From positions 186,001 through 250,000 of the forward strand of contig CBDBZW010000003.1 of the NCBI GenBank assembly GCA_965213665.1: a stretch of DNA of 64,000 bases, written 5' to 3'. Source of the DNA: Bin94 sp965213665 (lineage in GTDB: Bacteria > Gemmatimonadota > Gemmatimonadetes > Longimicrobiales > Gaopeijiaceae). Both the position numbers and the translations under genes were made by a program. The notes beneath the pieces were generated by a model that worked only from the letters and a program-made list of their open reading frames with translations, was not told the DNA's origin and ran no database searches. Shown in pieces: positions 46,285 to 54,132 of the stretch; position 1 is the first letter of the stretch, and each line of letters opens with the position of its first letter.

Positions 46285-47153
46285 GGGAGGAGGCGGGCCT
46301 TCACGACCTCCTGGACTTCCGCTACGGTGCGGATGGCGAGGAAGCGTTGCGCCGGATGCTGGAGGCGGGAGCCGACCCGAATGAGCGTCGCGGGCCGTCC
46401 GCCGAGACTGCCCTCCATGTGGCCACGCGGCGGCGGCGGGCCGGGGCCGTCGCGATTCTCCTTGAACGCGGCGCCGACATCGATGCGAGGACGAAGGGTG
46501 GCAAGACCGCGTATGCCCACGCCATTCGCCGGGGATTCCACGAGATCGCGGCTGTGCTCGCGCGGCGTGGGGCCGGAGCCGAGTTGAGCGACGCCGACCG
46601 GTTTGCAGTTGCGGTCGCGGAAGGAAATCTGGTTGAAGCGCAATCCCTGCTTCGGACTCATCCAGGCGTGGCGCGAACGGGCAATCCCGAGGAAGACCGG
46701 CTACTGGCCGACATGGCCGGCCGCAACGACGAGAGGGCGGTGCGGTTTCTTGTCGATGCGGGTGCCGACCTCACGGCGCGAGGACTGGATTCGGGCACCG
46801 CGCTGCACCAGGCCGCCTGGTTTGGCCAACCCGGCAACGCCCGCCTTCTGATTGACGCCGGCGCCCCGCTTGACGTCTTCGAAGACGTTCACCAGTCATC
46901 GCCTCTGCACTGGGCGGTTCACGGATCGCGCTGGTCCGGTGGCGCCGAGGAACGCCAGGACGCCTATGTGGCGGTCGTCAAGATGCTCCTTGAGGCCGGG
47001 TCCAGCCGGTGCTATCCCCATGATCCGCAAGGGGACGCCTATCGGCAGCGTCTCCTGCGCGATGCGAGTTCACGGGTACGGGTGGTGCTGGAACAAGCAA
47101 TGGGCGCGCGCCGACCGGCCCAGGCGAATGTGTCCTCGGAGGATCCCCCATGA
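46281..47153 (+). CDS. Third ankyrin-repeat frame, probably 5'-truncated
   Basis: About 290 codons of good ankyrin sequence: TALHVATRRRRAGAVAILLE, RGADIDARTKGGKTAYAHAI, GTALHQAAWFGQPGNARLLI and SSPLHWAVHGSRWSGGAEER. It begins abruptly as the module 2 ankyrin gene ends; only TTG codons at 46278/46281 (overlapping that stop) or an ATG at 46356 inside a repeat could start it, none with a ribosome site, and there is no signal peptide although neighbours have one. The later half resembles the C-terminal part of longer ankyrin proteins of this phylum. It may be a truncated remnant kept by translational coupling, or a cytoplasmic protein. The stop overlaps the amidohydrolase start (ATGA). Confidence 0.55.
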   Translation: MREEAGLHDLLDFRYGADGEEALRRMLEAGADPNERRGPSAETALHVATRRRRAGAVAILLERGADIDARTKGGKTAYAHAIRRGFHEIAAVLARRGAGAELSDADRFAVAVAEGNLVEAQSLLRTHPGVARTGNPEEDRLLADMAGRNDERAVRFLVDAGADLTARGLDSGTALHQAAWFGQPGNARLLIDAGAPLDVFEDVHQSSPLHWAVHGSRWSGGAEERQDAYVAVVKMLLEAGSSRCYPHDPQGDAYRQRLLRDASSRVRVVLEQAMGARRPAQANVSSEDPP

Positions 47154-48589
47154 TGCGCAGTGCGTGGAAGTTGGCGGCGGCGATGGCCGTCGCGTTGCAG
47201 CCCGGTCGCGTCGCCGCCCAGAATCGCGATGCGCTCTCCGACGAGGTACAGTTCCATCTGGTCATTGCGGCTCCCGTGGTTGCGCTGGAAAATGTCCTTC
47301 TCTTCGACGGGGCCGGAGGTCCCGCGCGGCCGGGCCAGACCATCGTCATACGCGGCAACCGGATCGAAGCCGTCGGTTCCGCAACTTCCATCACCATCCC
47401 CTCCGGCGCGGAACGGCTGGACCTTGCGGGCCACTCGGTGATGCCCGGAATGGTCGGCTTGCACGACCACCTCTATTACTACCAGAACGCCCCGCGGGTC
47501 GCGCAGATGCAGTTTTCCGGTCCGCGTCTCTATCTCGGGGCCGGCGTAACGACCGTGCGAACCACCGGCAGTATGTCGCCCTACCAGGACATTGCGCTCA
47601 AGGGCTCGATCGAACGGGGCGAGACGCCCGGCCCCCGCATCTTCATCACGGCGCCCTACGTCATCGGTCCGGGTCCCGACGAGCGGTTGCGTGATCTGGG
47701 CATGTACGTGATTCGCGATGAGGAATCGGCGCGGCGGTACGTTCGCTACTGGGCGGCGGAGGGCGCCGAGTGGGTGAAGGTGTACACGCAGATCTCGCGG
47801 ACGGCGCTGGGCACGATCATCGACGAGGCCCACAAGCAGGGGATGAAGGTCATGGGCCATCTCTGCTCCGTGAGCTTCCGCGAGGCGACGGCCCTCGGAA
47901 TCGACAACCTGGAGCACGGTCTGTCGGCCAACTCGGATTTCAATGCGGAGCGCGAGCCCGACAAGTGCAGCCCGAATCACGCGTTGTCAGTTGCTCAACT
48001 GGACATTGATCACCCGGCCGTGGCGGAAACCATCCGCGAGATGGTCGACGCGGGTGTGGCCATGACATCGACGCTGGCGGTGGCGGAGCAGGCGACCCCG
48101 CTGGCGCCGGAGCTCAGTGAGCGGGACCGGGAGGCAATGCCCGACCACATCGTGCAGGCCGAGATGGAGCGACGGGAGGTCTTCGCGGCCGGCGACCTTG
48201 GCTGGACGGTGGACCTCTTCAGGAACATGATCGACTTCGAGCTGCGGTTTGTGGAAGCGGGTGGACTGATGGCGGCGGGGGTCGATCCGGCCTGGGGTGC
48301 GCTCCCCGGCTACGGCGACCAGCGCAACTTCGAGATCCTGGCCGGCGGGGGATTCGACGCGGGCGTGGCCGTGCAGATCGTCAGTGCCAACGGTGCAAAG
48401 GTGCTTGGCATCGACGACCAGGTGGGCACGGTGGCCCCGGGCAAGCTCGCGGACCTGATCGTGATCGAAGGCGACATCGGCCGAAACGCGTCGGACATTC
48501 GCAACGTGCGGATCGTCTTCAAGGACGGGCTCGGGTACGACGCGGCGAAGCTCACGGCGGCGGTGGCGGGGCTGGTGGGGATGCGGTGA
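47150..48589 (+). CDS. Secreted metal-dependent amidohydrolase
   Basis: Exported amidohydrolase-superfamily enzyme, 479 residues. A signal peptide (AWKLAAAMAVALQPGRVAAQ) precedes the composite beta-sandwich (LENVLLFDGAGGPARPGQTI) and the barrel. Metal ligands fit the family: the strand-1 site reads MVGLHDHLYYY (normally HxH), the lysine is in AEWVKVYTQ, histidines in KVMGHLCS and NLEHGLSA, and the Asp in MAAGVDPAWG. The end has the usual LGIDDQVGTVAPGKLADLIV. The group resembles imidazolonepropionase-like and Xaa-Pro-dipeptidase-type secreted amidohydrolases. ATG 47150 overlaps the ankyrin frame by 4 bases. Substrate unknown. Confidence 0.9.
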   Translation: MMRSAWKLAAAMAVALQPGRVAAQNRDALSDEVQFHLVIAAPVVALENVLLFDGAGGPARPGQTIVIRGNRIEAVGSATSITIPSGAERLDLAGHSVMPGMVGLHDHLYYYQNAPRVAQMQFSGPRLYLGAGVTTVRTTGSMSPYQDIALKGSIERGETPGPRIFITAPYVIGPGPDERLRDLGMYVIRDEESARRYVRYWAAEGAEWVKVYTQISRTALGTIIDEAHKQGMKVMGHLCSVSFREATALGIDNLEHGLSANSDFNAEREPDKCSPNHALSVAQLDIDHPAVAETIREMVDAGVAMTSTLAVAEQATPLAPELSERDREAMPDHIVQAEMERREVFAAGDLGWTVDLFRNMIDFELRFVEAGGLMAAGVDPAWGALPGYGDQRNFEILAGGGFDAGVAVQIVSANGAKVLGIDDQVGTVAPGKLADLIVIEGDIGRNASDIRNVRIVFKDGLGYDAAKLTAAVAGLVGMR

Positions 48590-48636
48590 TGGGGGAATGA
48601 GAATGCCAAGGGTGGTTGGCCGCGAAGGAGGCAACA

Positions 48637-48705
48637 ATGCGTTTCAGCACAGAACTTGACAGCTTTCCCGGGATCATCAGTCTCCATGTGAGGTACCACC
48701 CATGA
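48637..48705 (+). CDS. 22-residue leader peptide frame coupled to mcrB
   Basis: A 22-codon frame with a near-perfect Shine-Dalgarno AAGGAGG (48625-48631) 5 bases before its ATG. It begins MRFSTELDSFPG and ends VRYHP, and its TGA overlaps the mcrB ATG as ATGA. Its own ribosome site is much stronger than that in front of mcrB (GAGG 8 bases upstream), so translation of mcrB may depend on passage through this leader. No similarity to known peptides was recognised; it could also be a chance frame, though sequence and spacing are suggestive. Confidence 0.4.
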   Translation: MRFSTELDSFPGIISLHVRYHP

Positions 48706-50152
48706 ATCAACCACTCAACACCATTCTGTATGGCCCTCCGGGCACCGGGAAAACCTACGCTACAACTCGGCGCTGCGTGGAGATCTGTGCTCAACCGGGA
48801 GAGCGGCCCGAGCAAGTCCGCTCACGCTACAAGACCCTGGTTAGCGAAGGACGCGTCGAATTCGTCACCTTCCACCAATCCTACGGCTACGAGGAGTTCG
48901 TTGAGGGGCTAAGGCCCGAGACCGAGGGGGATGGCGGCGGTTTGCGGCTTGCGGTGCGGGACGGCGTTCTCAAGCGGATCTCGGAGCGGGCGCGGGCGGC
49001 GCGGGCGGTTCGCGCGGATCCTGTCGGGATGCGGCGGTTCTACAAGGTGGAGTTGGGTCCTGTCAATGCGCAGGTCTTCAGGGAATGCATGGAGGACGGG
49101 TGTGTCCGGTTCGGGTACAAGGAAAACTGGTGCGACGAGGATTGGTCCGATTCTGCCTACGACGCATACGAGGTCTTGATGAATCGCTTCAAGGAGCGTT
49201 GGGGACCGCGTGCTGCGTCGTGGTGGAATTCGACATCGGCTGCGACATTCCGTAGCAAGGTCAACCATGGCGACATCATTGTGGTGCCGGATGGAAAATC
49301 GAAGTCGAAGTATCTGGCCATGGGCACGATCGCTGGCGATTACGCGTACACCCAGCGTTCATCTTCTACCCTGTGGCCCCACCGGCGCGCTGTCCACTGG
49401 CATTGGAAGGCGGCAGGCGACCCGGAGTCGGTGGGCAACTTCGGCACCCCTACGTTCTCGTCATCGACGAGATCAATCGCGCCAACATCGCCAAGGTGCT
49501 GGGCGAGCTGATCACGCTGCTGGAGGAGGACAAGCGAGAGGGAGCGGAGAACGAGATCGCGGTGACGCTTCCGCACTCCAATGAACGCTTCACGCTACCC
49601 GCGAACCTCCATGTACTCGGAACCATGAACACGGCAGACCGTTCCATCGCGTTGCTCGACACGGCACTGCGCCGCCGCTTTGTCTTCGAGGAGATCACGT
49701 CCGATCCGTCCCTGTTGAGTGAAGCACGAGAGCAAACGGGAGTCGATCTCCCCGCTGTTCTTCGAGCCATGAATGACCGGCTGGAATGGCTGGTGGGCCG
49801 GGATCACCTGATCGGCCATGCCTGGTTCTTCAGGGCAAGGTCGAGAGAGGCCGTTGACGAGGTAATGCGGCGAAAGGTGATTCCGCTGATCGCCGAGTAC
49901 TTCTACGACGATTGGGAGAAGGTGCGGGGAGTGCTTGGCGGAACGGACGCCTTTGTGGGGCGCAGGAAACTGGAGCCGCCGCCGGGCCTCGATGGCGGTG
50001 GCGAGGTGCGCTACCGATGGACCGTACGAAGGGAATTTCCGGAAGGCGCTACGACGAGCTTATCGCTGGCGGAAAGAGTTGAGGCAGTCAGTGCCACTGC
50101 GGGTCGAGGAGTGGTGCGAAATCCCCGCAGACGAACATGGCCTGAAGTCTGA
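48702..50152 (+). pseudogene. mcrB: McrB-type AAA+ GTPase with inserted EVE-like reader domain, broken by a frameshift
   Basis: GTP-dependent motor of a modification-dependent restriction system. The first frame (48702 onward) gives Walker A ILYGPPGTGKTYATTR, FVTFHQSYGYEEFVEGLRPE and GVLKRISERARAA. It is followed by about 140 residues resembling an EVE/PUA-like modified-base reader: FYKVELGPVNAQVFRECMED, KSKYLAMGTIAGDYAYTQ, ending HRRAVHW. Between about 49395 and 49447 the coding frame shifts, equivalent to a 1-base loss. It continues with Walker B YVLVIDEINRANIAKVLGEL, GTMNTADRSIALLDTALRRR and the C-terminal helical part. No N-terminal DNA-binding domain precedes Walker A, so the embedded domain probably supplies target recognition. 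As read, the gene is broken; a sequencing error is possible. Confidence 0.82.
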
Positions 50153-51302
50153 AGACATCGATCGCCTGCTTGTTGCCGCAAAGCGTGCGGCGGGTCGCCT
50201 GAGACTCCCGGAAGACGCCGTCCTGAAGCGCACCGAGAAGGGGCTGAAGGCTCAACAGGTTGTTGGGATCCTGACCGTCCCGGGAATGACCGTCGAGATC
50301 TTGCCCAAGGTGGACGGCGAGGATGGGGTCGTGCGGAAGGTGTTGGTGCGCATGTTGGCCGTGGCGCGAAATCTCACAGTGACCGACGGTGAGCTGGCGG
50401 CCATGGACACGCAGCGCCACAATCTGCTTGAGCTGCTGATCCGGCTCTTTGCGGAGCGACTGCTGGCGGCTGTTCGACGAGGTCTGCCGCGGCGTTATGT
50501 CATCCATGAGGAAGACCTGGCGGTGTTGCGCGGCACGCTGAAGGTTAAGCGGCAGTTCACCTCGCTCATCGCTCGTCCGGACCTGGTTGCGTCGCGGTTC
50601 GATGAACTGTCCGAGGACACGCCGCTCAATCGGGTGTTCAAGGCCGCCGTGACGCGGCTCGCCAACATCACGAGCTCGTGGAAGAACCGCAGACGACTGC
50701 AGGAGTTGCTTGCCCGCCTTCATAATGTGGCGGACTCGGCGTCGCCTCTGCGGGAGCCCGTTGCACTGGACCGCACCAATACCGCATTCCACGACCTACA
50801 TCGCCTCGCTGAGTTGCTGTTGAGAGGCGACTGGCAGAACACGACAAGGGGCAAAGCGTCGGGATTCGCTCTCCTTTTTCCCATGAACGACCTGTTTGAG
50901 GAGTTTGTGGGCAAGTCACTCCAGAAAGCTTTGGGGGCGGGTCGGGTGCGGCTGCAGGACCAGAGCCGGGGAGCGCTGATCCCGCAAACGAGCGGGCCGC
51001 GGTTCTCCCTCCGCCCTGACATTGTGGTTGACCCGGTACGCCGCCCGGTGGTTCTCGACACGAAATGGAAGCATCCCGAGCAAGCGCCAAGCAGGGCCGA
51101 CGCGATTCAGATGCTGGTGTACGGCCAGGCCTACGATGCCGAGCGCGTCGTTCTCATATACCCCTGGCGTGAGCCGATCGGCGCAGAGGGAATCCATCGG
51201 CGTTGGACTGTGACCGGTGCAGGATACCGTTTCGAGACCGCAACCGTGAATATGGGGCGGCCCGACGAAGTACAGCGAAGTTTGCGCAGGTTGTTCGATT
51301 AG
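50091..51302 (+). CDS. mcrC: McrC-type nuclease subunit
   Basis: Partner of McrB carrying the PD-(D/E)xK endonuclease that cuts modified DNA. After an N-terminal beta-domain (LRVEEWCEIPADEHGLKSED, VVGILTVPGMTVEILPKVDG) and helical region (LNRVFKAAVTRLANITSSWK) come FALLFPMNDLFEEFVGKSLQ and the nuclease core: Asp in FSLRPDIVVDP, and Asp-x-Lys in PVVLDTKWK, followed by MLVYGQAYDAERVVLIYP. The GTG at 50091 has GAGG 6 bases upstream and starts just before the conserved strand; TTG 50079 is an alternative. It overlaps the 3' end of mcrB by about 60 bases. All catalytic residues are present, so mcrC itself looks intact at 403 residues. Confidence 0.9.
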   Translation: MPLRVEEWCEIPADEHGLKSEDIDRLLVAAKRAAGRLRLPEDAVLKRTEKGLKAQQVVGILTVPGMTVEILPKVDGEDGVVRKVLVRMLAVARNLTVTDGELAAMDTQRHNLLELLIRLFAERLLAAVRRGLPRRYVIHEEDLAVLRGTLKVKRQFTSLIARPDLVASRFDELSEDTPLNRVFKAAVTRLANITSSWKNRRRLQELLARLHNVADSASPLREPVALDRTNTAFHDLHRLAELLLRGDWQNTTRGKASGFALLFPMNDLFEEFVGKSLQKALGAGRVRLQDQSRGALIPQTSGPRFSLRPDIVVDPVRRPVVLDTKWKHPEQAPSRADAIQMLVYGQAYDAERVVLIYPWREPIGAEGIHRRWTVTGAGYRFETATVNMGRPDEVQRSLRRLFD

Positions 51303-51365
51303 GCGTATCCTCCCGAAGAAATCGGCTGGAAGTACTTCGGCCTCAATTGATCAACGGAGGGAGCC

Positions 51366-53558
51366 ATGACCACGCGACAAATCACAAATACCCTCTGGCT
51401 ACCCGCCCTCCTCGCCCTCCCCACCCTCCCCCCACCCCCCGCCTCCCCCCAGGTTCCCGCCGAAACCCAGGCCCGCCTCCGTTCCATCTTCGAGGCCGGC
51501 GATTTCAACGCCCGTTCCTTCCAGGCAACCTGGCTGCCCGACGGTTCCGCTTACACGACCCTCGAATCCCTCCCGGGCACCCCGGCGCGCGAGTTCATCC
51601 GCTACGACGCCGCCACCGGCACCCGCACCGTCCTCGCCTCCCTCGCCGACCTCACGCCAGCGGGCGCTTCCGATCCCCTGCGCATCTCGGGCTACCAGCT
51701 CGCCCCGGACGGCAGTTGGGTGCTCCTCCGCACCGACGGTGGCGACGGCGTCTGGATGTTCGATTGGGCCACATCCACGCTGAAACAGGCCGACGCCGGG
51801 GCCAGCAACACGATCTCCCCGGACGGACGCCGAATCCTCTTCACCCGCGACGGAAACCTCCACGTCCACGACCTCGCGACCATCCAAACCACCCGCCTGA
51901 CCCATATAACCGCCGAATCCGTCTCCAACGGCCGCGCCACTTGGAGCCCCGACGGCAACCGCATCGCCTTCGTCCAGTCCGACGCCTCCGGCGTGCGGAT
52001 GAGGTCGATGCTCGTTCCCACCGATCCCTCCTATCCCGAACTCCGGCAGGTTCGGTTCGCGAGGGTGGGCGAGACCATCGCAAAGCTCCGGGTAGGAGTG
52101 GTGGACGCCCAGGGCAGGGAAGTCCGCTGGATCTCCATCCCTTCCCCAAACGAGGGCTTCTATCTGGGGCAGGTGAGCTGGGCCGGAAACTCCGAGGAAT
52201 TGTTGGTGGAGCAGTTCAGCCGGTTTCGGGACGAACGGGCCTTCTTCATCGCCAACGTGACCACCGGTGAGGTAGACCGGATCTACCACGAGTCCGACCC
52301 GGCCTGGGTCATCGCCAGCTATCGCCTGAACGCTGGCCTGGAGTGGATCGGAGGGGGCGACTCGTTCCTGTTTCTGACCGAAAAGGACGGATGGCGGCAC
52401 TCCTACGTGTATTCACGGGATGGGCGGGAGGAACGCCTGCTGACCCCGGGACCCAGCGACGTCATGGAGCGGGGACCGGTCGACGAGAGGGAGGGTTGGT
52501 TCTATCACTTCGCCTCGCCCGACAACGCCACCCAGCGGTACCTCTACAGGGTCCGGCTGGACGGCGCCGAGGCGCCCGAGCGCGTCACTCCCGAAGACCA
52601 GCCGGGGACCCACTTCTATGACTTCTCACCCGGCCTCCGGTGGGCCTTTCACACGTACTCCACCTTCGACGCTCCTCCGGTCACGGCGCTGATCAGCCTG
52701 CCGGACCACCGTGTCGTCCGGGTCCTGGAGGACAACGCCGAGATCCGGCGCCGGGCCGAGGCCACGATCGCCCATCCCGCGGAGTTCCTGCAGCTGGATA
52801 TCGGGGACGGGGTCGTGATGGACGCGTGGATGATCAAGCCGCGGGACTTCGATCCTTCCAGCCGGTACCCGGTGTTCATCTACGTCTACGGGGAACCCCA
52901 CGGCCAGACCGTCCTCGACCGGTGGTCGACCCGGAACAACTACCATCGTGCCATCGCGGACCTCGGGTACCTGGTCGTGTCCATCGAGAATCGCGGCACG
53001 CCCGCGCCGAAGGGCGCCGCGTGGCGGAGGGCGCCCTTTCCGACAATCGGCGTGCAGTCGACGGAGGAACATGCGGCGGGAGTCCGGGAGATGGGCCGGA
53101 TGCTCCCCTACGTCGATGTGTCCAGAGTGGGGATCTGGGGGTGGAGCGGCGGCGGATCGAACACCCTGAATTCCCTGTTCCGCAAGCCCGATGTCTACCA
53201 CGTGGGGATTGCCGTGGTCCCCAAGCCCCAGCCGCACCTTTACAACGCGTGGTTCCAGGAGATCTACATGGAGACCCTGGAGACGAATCCGGAGGGCTAC
53301 CGCGTCTCCGCGCCCATCAACTACGCCGAAGGGCTCGAAGGGGACCTGCTGATCATTCACGGAACCGGGGAAACCAATACGCACCTGGAGATTGTCGAGG
53401 GATTGGTAGACCGTCTCGTGGAGCTTGGGAAGACCTTCGACTACATGACGTATCCGAACCGGAACCATGGGTTGTCGGAAGGGGAGGGGACGGCGGTGCA
53501 CGTTAGGATGCTGATGGTGCGGTATCTGCTGGACCATCTGCCGGCGGGGCCGGGGTAG
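51366..53558 (+). CDS. Secreted S9 (DPP4-like) peptidase homologue with altered catalytic acid
   Basis: Prolyl-oligopeptidase family protein, 730 residues, with signal peptide (LWLPALLALPTLPPPPASP), an N-terminal DPP4-type propeller and a C-terminal alpha/beta-hydrolase domain. The nucleophile is Ser594 in GIWGWSGGGSNTL and the base His701 in YPNRNHGLSEG. The acid loop, normally HGTxDDN, reads HGTGETNTHLE (Glu669-Thr670-Asn671), so the second aspartate, the usual triad acid, is Thr here; Glu669 might substitute. GGAGGGA lies 5 bases before ATG 51366. It is separated from mcrC by 63 bases and probably independent. It may be a low-activity or non-peptidase member. Confidence 0.88.
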   Translation: MTTRQITNTLWLPALLALPTLPPPPASPQVPAETQARLRSIFEAGDFNARSFQATWLPDGSAYTTLESLPGTPAREFIRYDAATGTRTVLASLADLTPAGASDPLRISGYQLAPDGSWVLLRTDGGDGVWMFDWATSTLKQADAGASNTISPDGRRILFTRDGNLHVHDLATIQTTRLTHITAESVSNGRATWSPDGNRIAFVQSDASGVRMRSMLVPTDPSYPELRQVRFARVGETIAKLRVGVVDAQGREVRWISIPSPNEGFYLGQVSWAGNSEELLVEQFSRFRDERAFFIANVTTGEVDRIYHESDPAWVIASYRLNAGLEWIGGGDSFLFLTEKDGWRHSYVYSRDGREERLLTPGPSDVMERGPVDEREGWFYHFASPDNATQRYLYRVRLDGAEAPERVTPEDQPGTHFYDFSPGLRWAFHTYSTFDAPPVTALISLPDHRVVRVLEDNAEIRRRAEATIAHPAEFLQLDIGDGVVMDAWMIKPRDFDPSSRYPVFIYVYGEPHGQTVLDRWSTRNNYHRAIADLGYLVVSIENRGTPAPKGAAWRRAPFPTIGVQSTEEHAAGVREMGRMLPYVDVSRVGIWGWSGGGSNTLNSLFRKPDVYHVGIAVVPKPQPHLYNAWFQEIYMETLETNPEGYRVSAPINYAEGLEGDLLIIHGTGETNTHLEIVEGLVDRLVELGKTFDYMTYPNRNHGLSEGEGTAVHVRMLMVRYLLDHLPAGPG

Positions 53559-53604
53559 GTCCGCGGTTCGAGGGAGAATCGGCGCGAGCAACCGACAGCG
53601 GTGA

Positions 53605-54042
53605 GGCGCCGTGTGCTTGGCCGCCCCCCCCCGGCCGAGGGGTTCGGCGCGGTCCAGGGAGGCAACCCACAGGCGAGGCGGAATGCCCGCGCAACGTCGC
53701 TGCCCTGGTTGGCGTCGACGAGCCGATCATCGGTTCCCAAGTACTTCCAGTTGTTGAGCGTCAAGGCGGTGTAGTGCGATGTCCGGCCCGGCATCTTCAC
53801 CGTCGCGGCCATCTCGACACCACCCGTTTCGATGGGCCCCGTTGTAAGTAGCCGCCGCCTGGGATGAGGTAGTTGGCGGCAATGGAGCGCCGGCGGCGAC
53901 CTACGGGAAGTGCGGTATCGGTGCTTCCAATTTGCCACTTCGGGTCCACCGGGAAGCCTGGCGACCAGAGGCAGGACGGCCAGCCGGCCCTAGCCGCGAT
54001 CTCCCTATGTTTCATCCAGTTATCGGTGATAATATCATTAAC
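53605..54042 (-). pseudogene. Frameshifted remnant of an unidentified gene
   Basis: On the minus strand a frame from about 54042 reads ITDNWMKHREIAARAGWPSC and continues through FPVDPKWQIGSTDTALPVGR to YLIPGGGYLQRG. Near 53838-53842 (a GGGGCCC run) sense continues in the next frame with PIETGGVEMAATVKMPGR, then ALTLNNWKYLGTDDRLVDAN and FRLACGLPPWTAPNP. Codon choice in both pieces looks like real coding sequence. I do not recognise the family. It has no clear start or end and is probably a decayed fragment; a sequencing frameshift in a short gene is the alternative. Confidence 0.35.
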
Positions 54043-54125
54043 TGACTAACACGATAATATCGTGGATAACGCGCAAATGTTATATTATGATTGTGTAGAT
54101 ATTGAATCGCGTTCACGATTTGGAA
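54021..54125 (+). promoter_or_regulatory. AT-rich region with two GATAATATC dyads before the LRR lipoprotein gene
   Basis: Two palindromes share the 9-base core GATAATATC: TGATAATATCA centred at 54032 and the longer CACGATAATATCGTG at 54050-54064 (7-bp arms, one central base). Their centres are 25 bases apart. Further AT-rich sequence (TTATATTATGATT) follows to 54095. The layout fits a pair of operator half-sites or paired dimers for a transcription factor controlling the 54133 gene. The factor is unknown and no matching regulator gene is in the window. Confidence 0.55.
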
Positions 54126-54132
54126 GAGACCG

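Larger units (their letters stand above)
53559..54132. other. 574-base region with a decayed minus-strand gene and an AT-rich promoter region
   Basis: The part 53559-54015 carries what seems a broken minus-strand reading frame (separate entry). The part 54010-54130 is markedly AT-rich compared with the rest of the window and holds two related palindromes (separate entry) just before the giant LRR lipoprotein gene. No RNA gene was recognised; GGTTCGA near 53566 is not in a tRNA context. Confidence 0.5.

Noticed and set aside
48656..48661. TTGACA promoter box before mcrB
   Set aside because: No acceptable minus-10 box lies at 16-18 bases, and the hexamer is inside the leader frame.
49395..49447. 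Programmed ribosomal frameshifting in mcrB
   Set aside because: No slippery heptamer or downstream stimulatory hairpin is evident, so a simple frameshift mutation or sequencing error is more likely.
53559..53600. tRNA-like GGTTCGA motif
   Set aside because: The surrounding sequence does not form acceptor, D or anticodon stems.
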